Shown here piece by piece: positions 59,377 to 64,000 of a stretch of DNA of 64,000 bases. Source of the stretch: Legionella donaldsonii (GTDB taxonomy: Bacteria > Pseudomonadota > Gammaproteobacteria > Legionellales > Legionellaceae). Each line of letters opens with the position of its first letter. Position 1 is the stretch's first letter. Location of the stretch: NCBI RefSeq assembly GCF_900452385.1, contig NZ_UGOA01000001.1, positions 1,435,501 through 1,499,500 of the forward strand, read 5' to 3'. Under the pieces are notes generated by a model. The model worked only from the letters and a program-made list of their open reading frames with translations. It did not search any database and was not told the origin of the DNA. A program made the translations under genes and the position numbers.

Positions 59377-59952
59377 CTAGGGGAAAATAGCACCTTGATT
59401 TTTACCATGATTGGTATCCATATCATACTGGGTATCCCAGGTATTATGTTTACTGATGATCTCTTTTGCCTTCATGTTAAGCTCTGCTTTCAAAGCATTA
59501 CAATTCGGCATCGCTGGCGTATTAAGCAAGGCCTGCTCAATTTCCATAGCTGCTCGTTTGCCATTATTCCCATGGCCTTCTTCATGTTTGATTAAATTGT
59601 TCAGATAAGTATTCCATTTGTTTTGTAAATAAGGGGTGCTGGTGTTTTGATTGCTCCACGCCGGAAGAATGCTTGTTACATTGACTGAGACTGTAACATT
59701 TTTCACATAACAGGGATTTTGTGAGGGATGATTATAATGCCAGTTATAATTCCAGGTAACATACCAAATGGTTTGTGCATCGTAGTGATGGCCTTTAATG
59801 ACTGGGCCTAACTCACCCATTTGCTCGCGTAAGGTTTGTTCTGTGTTGCCGCTGATTTGATAGTAATTCTTTACCTCATTAATGCTATAGCTTGAAAAAG
59901 CCGCATTACTGAAAAAAAATATCAAAAAAGAGGAAAAAAAAAGGCGTTTCAT
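59377..59952 (-). CDS. DUF922 predicted metalloprotease
   Basis: This 191-residue protein has a signal peptide (cleavage near AFSS) and a DUF922-like domain with the sequence HEEGHGNNGKRAA (residues 123-135), which fits an HExxH zinc-protease motif. The upstream part (SINEVKNYYQISGNT, WYVTWNYNWHY) matches the family too. Two Cys (near residues 81 and 150) could form a disulfide. AGGAGC precedes the ATG. Activity is untested for this family as far as I recall. Confidence 0.8.
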   Translation of the reverse strand: MKRLFFSSFLIFFFSNAAFSSYSINEVKNYYQISGNTEQTLREQMGELGPVIKGHHYDAQTIWYVTWNYNWHYNHPSQNPCYVKNVTVSVNVTSILPAWSNQNTSTPYLQNKWNTYLNNLIKHEEGHGNNGKRAAMEIEQALLNTPAMPNCNALKAELNMKAKEIISKHNTWDTQYDMDTNHGKNQGAIFP

Positions 59953-60066
59953 GGTTAAGCTCCTGAAATATCAGGTAATCAAGCATTGACGAATATAACT
60001 ACTATAACAAAGATCAATGATTGCGCGTCAAATATCCCTAGTAATTTATCAGAATGGTTGTCTTTT

Positions 60067-60096
60067 TTGACAATTAAGTCTAAATTAGACTAAAAT
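60067..60096 (+). promoter_or_regulatory. Promoter with embedded palindromic operator
   Basis: A consensus TTGACA (60067-60072) and TAAAAT (60091-60096) are 18 bp apart. The perfect palindrome AGTCTAAATTAGACT (60077-60091) fills the spacer and touches the -10, the classical position for a repressor site. A third half-site, AGTCTA, lies at 60119-60124, immediately before and overlapping the start codon. Confidence 0.7.
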
Positions 60097-60123
60097 ATCT
60101 TTTTTGATTATTAAAATTAGTCT

Positions 60124-60729
60124 ATGAAAAAAGCAATTAAAGCATTCTTACCCACCGCCGAAGCAATTCAACGACTCTTATATCCCTATGCGGAGGTAGT
60201 TATCCACGATATAAAAGAGAATCGAATTGTGGCAATTTATCATCCTTTTTCTAAAAGAAGAGTGGGGGATTCTTCCTTGTTAAGTGAAGAGGAAGAAATG
60301 GCAACCTTGTCAGACTGTATTGGACCTTATGAAAAAATAAATTGGGATAGACGGAAGCTTAAATCAGTAAGCAGTATTATTCGTGATGAAAAAAATCAAG
60401 CTGTTGGTATGTTATGTATTAATCTTGATATTTCCAAATTAGAAAAAATGCAGGCGGTTATGGGAGAGTTTCTTGGTTGCGAGCAATTAATACCGCAACC
60501 AATTCCTTTATTTAAAGAAGACTGGCAAGCGCGTATTAATCACTATATCCATAATTATCTGGCAGAACATCATTTAACTCTTGAAATGTTAAGACGGCAA
60601 GAAAAAAAAGAACTCATTGAGCATCTGCAGCAAGTCGGTGCTTTTACTGCCAAACATGCTGCAACCTACATCGCCCAAATTCTCCATATTTCAAGGGCTA
60701 CCGTTTATAACTATTTATCTGATCACTAA
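60124..60729 (+). CDS. YheO/DauR-type transcriptional regulator
   Basis: This 201-residue regulator has a YheO-like PAS domain at about residues 10-115 (YPYAEVVIHDIKENRIVAIYHPF, SSIIRDEKNQAVGMLCINLDIS) and a C-terminal helix-turn-helix near 160-200 (FTAKHAATYIAQILHISRATVYNYL). The DauR repressor of D-arginine catabolism in Pseudomonas is built this way and also controls a neighbouring ornithine-cyclodeaminase-like gene. It probably senses a small ligand through the PAS domain and binds the palindrome in its own promoter. It is followed by a dehydratase and a cyclodeaminase in one operon. Confidence 0.85.
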   Translation: MKKAIKAFLPTAEAIQRLLYPYAEVVIHDIKENRIVAIYHPFSKRRVGDSSLLSEEEEMATLSDCIGPYEKINWDRRKLKSVSSIIRDEKNQAVGMLCINLDISKLEKMQAVMGEFLGCEQLIPQPIPLFKEDWQARINHYIHNYLAEHHLTLEMLRRQEKKELIEHLQQVGAFTAKHAATYIAQILHISRATVYNYLSDH

Positions 60730-60745
60730 GGGGTAAGGATTCGTT

Positions 60746-61702
60746 ATGTTCGATATTAAAAATGAAGTACTACAGGCAGAAAAGAGAATACAAGCTCATG
60801 TACGTGAAACACCACTGGATTATTCTGTTGCATTGAGCAGAATAACCAATACCAATACTTACTTAAAGTGCGAAAATCTACAATACACTGGTTCTTTCAA
60901 AATACGTGGGGCATTCAATAAATTGCTTTCTTTAAAGTCATCACAACAACAGCAAGGGGTGGTTACTGCTTCGTCTGGAAATCATGGGGCTGCGGTTGCT
61001 TTTGGTCTTAAAAAACTACATCTTCCCGGTATGGTTTTTGTTCCAGAAAATATTTCTTCAACAAAGATAGAGAACATTCGTAATTATGATGCTGCCCTGG
61101 AGTTTTATGCTACTGACTGCATGCAAACAGAAATGTATGCTCGGCATTATGCCGAGCAGCATAACATGATTTATATTTCGCCCTACAATGATGCGCAAAT
61201 CATCGCTGGTCAAGGGACAATTGCTGCGGAATTAGTTCGGCAATTGGATCCGATTGATGTGGTTTTGGTCCCTATTGGTGGTGGTGGGCTAATAGCTGGG
61301 ATTGCAGGTTATCTGAAAGCTGTTTCTGCAAAAACAAAAATTTATGGTTGTTTACCAAAAAACTCCCCTGTTATGGCTGAATCCATAAAGGCAGGACAAA
61401 TTATAGATCTGGAAACAAGGGCAACCCTTTCTGATGCAACATCGGGTGGGATTGAACCAGATGCCATCACCTTTGAGCTTTGTGAACAATGGGTTGATGA
61501 TTACATTCTGGTATCTGAAGAAGAAATTAAAGACGCAATTCGTACTCTCATCAAAACACAGCATCTTTTAATTGAGGGCGCAGCAGCTGTTGCACTGGCC
61601 GCCCTTATAAAAAGCGCTGAACAATTTCATGCTAAAAATGTAGTGGTTATTCTTAGTGGTGGAAATATCAGCCTAGAGACCTTAAAGAAATTACTTGATT
61701 AA
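60746..61702 (+). CDS. PLP-dependent threonine/serine dehydratase-like enzyme
   Basis: This 318-residue fold-type II PLP enzyme has the Schiff-base Lys52 in YTGSFKIRGAFNK, TASSGNHGAAVAF, the phosphate-binding glycine loop PIGGGGLIAGIAG and a C-terminal LSGGNIS. It lacks the regulatory ACT domain, like biodegradative and EutB-type dehydratases. Pairing with an ornithine-cyclodeaminase homologue and a YheO regulator suggests catabolism of a hydroxy amino acid or a related compound. TAAGGA precedes the ATG. Confidence 0.85.
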   Translation: MFDIKNEVLQAEKRIQAHVRETPLDYSVALSRITNTNTYLKCENLQYTGSFKIRGAFNKLLSLKSSQQQQGVVTASSGNHGAAVAFGLKKLHLPGMVFVPENISSTKIENIRNYDAALEFYATDCMQTEMYARHYAEQHNMIYISPYNDAQIIAGQGTIAAELVRQLDPIDVVLVPIGGGGLIAGIAGYLKAVSAKTKIYGCLPKNSPVMAESIKAGQIIDLETRATLSDATSGGIEPDAITFELCEQWVDDYILVSEEEIKDAIRTLIKTQHLLIEGAAAVALAALIKSAEQFHAKNVVVILSGGNISLETLKKLLD

Positions 61703-61707
61703 TACCA

Positions 61708-62652
61708 ATGAAAATTATTGCTTTGGCGGAGATAAAAGAATTACTTCATGCAGTAAACCTGATTCCCAAACTGGAGGAAGGTTTTGTTGCTTATTCAATG
61801 GGAAACACTGTAATGCCGCCTGTCGGGGAGTTATGTTTTACTAATCCTCCTGGCGATGTACATATTAAATACGGCTATATCAAGGGTGATGAATTTTATG
61901 TAGTAAAAATAGCGTCAGGATTTTATGAAAATCCTGAATTAAACCTTCCCTCCAGCCATGGCCTCATGTTGCTTTTTAGCCAAAAAACGGGGGTTTTGCA
62001 GGCTATTCTCCTTGATGAAGGGTATTTGACGGATGTGCGAACAGCAGTGGCAGGTGCAATTGCAGCCAAATACCTTGCCCCACGTATTGTTGATAGAGTC
62101 GGAATCGTTGGTACAGGGACACAAGCCAGGTTGCAGCTTTATTTTTTGCAACAAATTGTCTCCTGTAAAGATATCCTTGTATGGGGAAGAGATCAGACTA
62201 AGTTATTAGCTTTCCAAAATCAGATGCAAAATGAAACTTGTCGAATCAAGATCACCCAATCGATGGACGTATTAACCGATAGTTGTAATCTCATTGTTAC
62301 AACAACACCGTCTTCTGTGCCAATCCTTTTTGCAAATCAAATTAGAAAAGGTACTCATATTACAGCGGTGGGTGCTGATACGCCGTTAAAACAAGAATTG
62401 GATGAAAACATCTTTGCTGAAGCAGAACTAATTATTACTGACAGCATTTCGCAGAGTATTGAGCGCGGTGATGTAGCGCATGCATTACGTAAAAAAATTA
62501 TTGCTAAAACCCAATTAATTGAGTTAGGAGCAATAATTGCTGGCCTGGAAAGAGGGCGTAGTAATGATAAGCAAATTACTATTGCTGATTTAACCGGCCT
62601 GGCAGTTCAAGATCTACAGATTGCCAAAGCTGTTTACGAAAGAGTCAGTTAA
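61708..62652 (+). CDS. Ornithine cyclodeaminase/mu-crystallin family protein
   Basis: This 314-residue NAD(P)-dependent enzyme has the Rossmann loop RVGIVGTGTQARLQLYFL, the LTDVRTAVAGAIAAKYLA helix and ITAVGADTPLKQELD typical of the family. Members include ornithine cyclodeaminase, alanine dehydrogenase, ketimine reductase, EutC and the DauB-like reductase. It follows the dehydratase by 5 nt. The exact reaction cannot be assigned; the partner gene favours the EutB/EutC-like or ketimine-reductase interpretation. Confidence 0.85.
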   Translation: MKIIALAEIKELLHAVNLIPKLEEGFVAYSMGNTVMPPVGELCFTNPPGDVHIKYGYIKGDEFYVVKIASGFYENPELNLPSSHGLMLLFSQKTGVLQAILLDEGYLTDVRTAVAGAIAAKYLAPRIVDRVGIVGTGTQARLQLYFLQQIVSCKDILVWGRDQTKLLAFQNQMQNETCRIKITQSMDVLTDSCNLIVTTTPSSVPILFANQIRKGTHITAVGADTPLKQELDENIFAEAELIITDSISQSIERGDVAHALRKKIIAKTQLIELGAIIAGLERGRSNDKQITIADLTGLAVQDLQIAKAVYERVS

Positions 62653-62656
62653 AAAT

Positions 62657-62687
62657 TCAGGGTTTTGATAAATTATTCCCTGATTTT
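62657..62687 (+). terminator. Terminator of the dehydratase-cyclodeaminase operon
   Basis: TCAGGG (62657-62662) pairs with CCCTGA (62678-62683), flanked by A-rich and T-rich runs (aaaaa upstream, TTTT downstream). It lies inside the 3' end of the convergent membrane-protein gene, so the two transcripts overlap. Confidence 0.55.
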
Positions 62688-63169
62688 GTCGGAAGTATAT
62701 ACAGTGCTAAATAAGTTAATAATTGAAACCCGCCTTGTACCATGTGATTTTCTTCCAAATCGAATTTCATAACCAGCTGATCAGCAAGAAAAAAAGCCAG
62801 CCAATAGCTCAGTGAGATAATGAAGGCTATATCAGCTCGTTGTCTCCAACATGGAGTAGGCTGGTTTAGGCTGGCGCATGCCCAGCCGAAGGCTAAGGTA
62901 GAGAGTAGCGACCAGAATAGAATTCCCGCAAAGCAAAGTGGAGGGATCCAAAAAGGGGGATTGTACATCTTTAATGATTCGACGAGAAAAAGATAGTTGG
63001 TATCTGGTGCCCAGCTTTTTTGTAATAAGCCAACGTGCGCCAGCAAGCCCACGCTATCGGTCCAGAGCGCTATTAGCCACCAAATAGCCCAAAAAATAAT
63101 GATTGTTTTTTTAAAAAATTCTGTGTTGAGATTTTGTAAAAACATAATAAACAAACCAACTATTTTCAT
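62657..63169 (-). CDS. Membrane protein of unknown function
   Basis: This 170-residue protein has four hydrophobic segments (near residues 22-38, 75-95, 110-126 and 145-160 by eye), with short loops. I recognise no family. A later ATG (MFLQNLNTEF) is possible. It begins 4 nt from the stop of the cyclodeaminase gene on the opposite strand. Confidence 0.6.
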   Translation of the reverse strand: MKIVGLFIMFLQNLNTEFFKKTIIIFWAIWWLIALWTDSVGLLAHVGLLQKSWAPDTNYLFLVESLKMYNPPFWIPPLCFAGILFWSLLSTLAFGWACASLNQPTPCWRQRADIAFIISLSYWLAFFLADQLVMKFDLEENHMVQGGFQLLTYLALYILPTKSGNNLSKP

Positions 63170-63299
63170 GCTAACAATTTTATCTTGATTTGATTTAACT
63201 GTCTTCTTGTAAAAAAAAGGATTGTATTTATGGCATAAAAAATTGCGTCCTTTTTAAAAATAAGTATCATTAACTGTGATCACAGGAGGGAGTGATAGA

Positions 63300-64000
63300 T
63301 TGAAAGGATTTCTAAATAATACAAAGCAATTCAGCAAGATAAGTTTTTTTACTGGTCTTTTAAGTTTCTCTTTTTCAGTGAGTGCCGCTTTTCCCATTTT
63401 TTCCCAACAAGGCCAGTTTGAGTGGTCAGCTAATGCAGGCTTATCCTGGTTACAGACTGGTAACTCCACTGTGGTGATCAGTGAGTTTGAGACTGACCGT
63501 TTGCGTCAGACCCGTACCCCGCTTGCTGGAGAGCTGGGTTTAGGAATTGCTTACCTTTTTCCTTTGAATACGTCTGCCAGGGGAAATTTAATCTGGTTTC
63601 CTGAGTTAAGAACAGCTTTGAATATCCGTTATATGGATCAAGCAATTATCGGTCAGGATGTTTATGGGGAAGTTGATCTATTCCAGGATTCCAGCATGAA
63701 CAATTATACCTATGATTTGTCACTTGCAAGCACGCGGGTGATGATTGATCTGGCTCTGACAGTCGCTTCACTGGAACAATTTTCTGTGTTTTTATTGGGT
63801 GGGGTAGGGGCGGGTTGGACACAGGTAGACTACCAGGATCGGCCGAGCCCTGGTTCTCTATCTTTAAATAGCAGAACGAAACATGGGGCTGTTGGCGAAG
63901 CTGGGGCTGGTTTAGCTTATGACTGCAACAAACAATTTAGATTTTCTTTGGCCTACCTCTATACCGATTACGGTACTATCAAGACAGGTAGTCAGGGGAT
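63300..64000 (+). CDS. Outer-membrane beta-barrel protein, 5' part (runs off window)
   Basis: From a TTG at 63300, preceded by AGGAGGGAG, an open frame of 233 codons runs to the window edge. It has a signal peptide (FFTGLLSFSFSVSAA), then FEWSANAGLSWLQTG and alternating strands such as ELGLGIAYLFPLN, FSVFLLGGVGAGWTQV and RFSLAYLYTDYGT, typical of a Legionella OMP with an eight- to ten-strand barrel. The true end and function are outside the window. Confidence 0.8.
   Translation, partial: MKGFLNNTKQFSKISFFTGLLSFSFSVSAAFPIFSQQGQFEWSANAGLSWLQTGNSTVVISEFETDRLRQTRTPLAGELGLGIAYLFPLNTSARGNLIWFPELRTALNIRYMDQAIIGQDVYGEVDLFQDSSMNNYTYDLSLASTRVMIDLALTVASLEQFSVFLLGGVGAGWTQVDYQDRPSPGSLSLNSRTKHGAVGEAGAGLAYDCNKQFRFSLAYLYTDYGTIKTGSQG

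Overview
The window looks like chromosomal DNA from a Legionella species or close relative (Legionellales, Gammaproteobacteria). The reasons are a moderately AT-rich composition, a housekeeping gene order I associate with Legionella (gatCAB, minDE, guaBA, glnD-map, rpsB-tsf-pyrH-frr, ubiG-proQ, putA, acnA; from memory, not checked), and a right-hand part with proteins of eukaryotic character of the kind secreted by Dot/Icm systems. No tRNA, rRNA, CRISPR array, prophage or insertion sequence was recognised. Almost every gene is intact; only the first and last are cut by the window edges.

Layout. 1-3.7 kb: the end of an L,D-transpeptidase, then gatCAB for tRNA amidation on the minus strand. 3.9-7.4 kb: a fused anthranilate synthase (TrpE-TrpG) overlapping a CLC chloride/proton antiporter. 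7.6-16 kb: a quinone oxidoreductase, a glycerol-3-phosphate type ABC importer (ugpA-ugpE-ugpC, no ugpB here) continuing into a DUF1189-like membrane protein and an alpha/beta hydrolase, then FadE. 16-19 kb: an EamA transporter, minD-minE without an adjacent minC, and a 46-residue Cys-rich lipoprotein. 19-31 kb: guaB-guaA-tadA, glnD-map, a KefB-type antiporter, a Spy-like chaperone, and rpsB-tsf-pyrH-frr with a recognisable promoter, leader and rpsB-tsf terminator.

31-37 kb: an arginine succinyltransferase-type operon on the minus strand (M20 hydrolase, astA, astD, astB, spermidine-synthase-like gene) without astC or astE. 37-48 kb: a uracil-DNA-glycosylase-like protein with a non-canonical active site, ubiG, proQ, a second L,D-transpeptidase, putA, an amino-acid permease and acnA. 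The putA, ast and permease genes suit an amino-acid-consuming lifestyle.

48-64 kb is accessory: a lone fliK, a RasGEF-like protein (50.3 kb), a kinase-like protein (56.1 kb), unknown proteins (48.1 and 54.2 kb), a patatin-like phospholipase, small secreted proteins, an outer-membrane barrel, a TSUP transporter, and a PAS/HTH regulator heading a PLP-dehydratase plus ornithine-cyclodeaminase operon. That operon's promoter has a perfect palindrome between -35 and -10. The RasGEF-like and kinase-like proteins are the most interesting genes and are likely effectors.

Among non-coding elements, two full hairpin copies (8638-8734 and 30858-30955) and one rearranged copy (7361-7472) form a small repeat family whose stems change sequence while staying complementary. 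A separate, mobile-element-like repeat of about 109 bp lies at 43555-43663 and carries a dRS3-type core.
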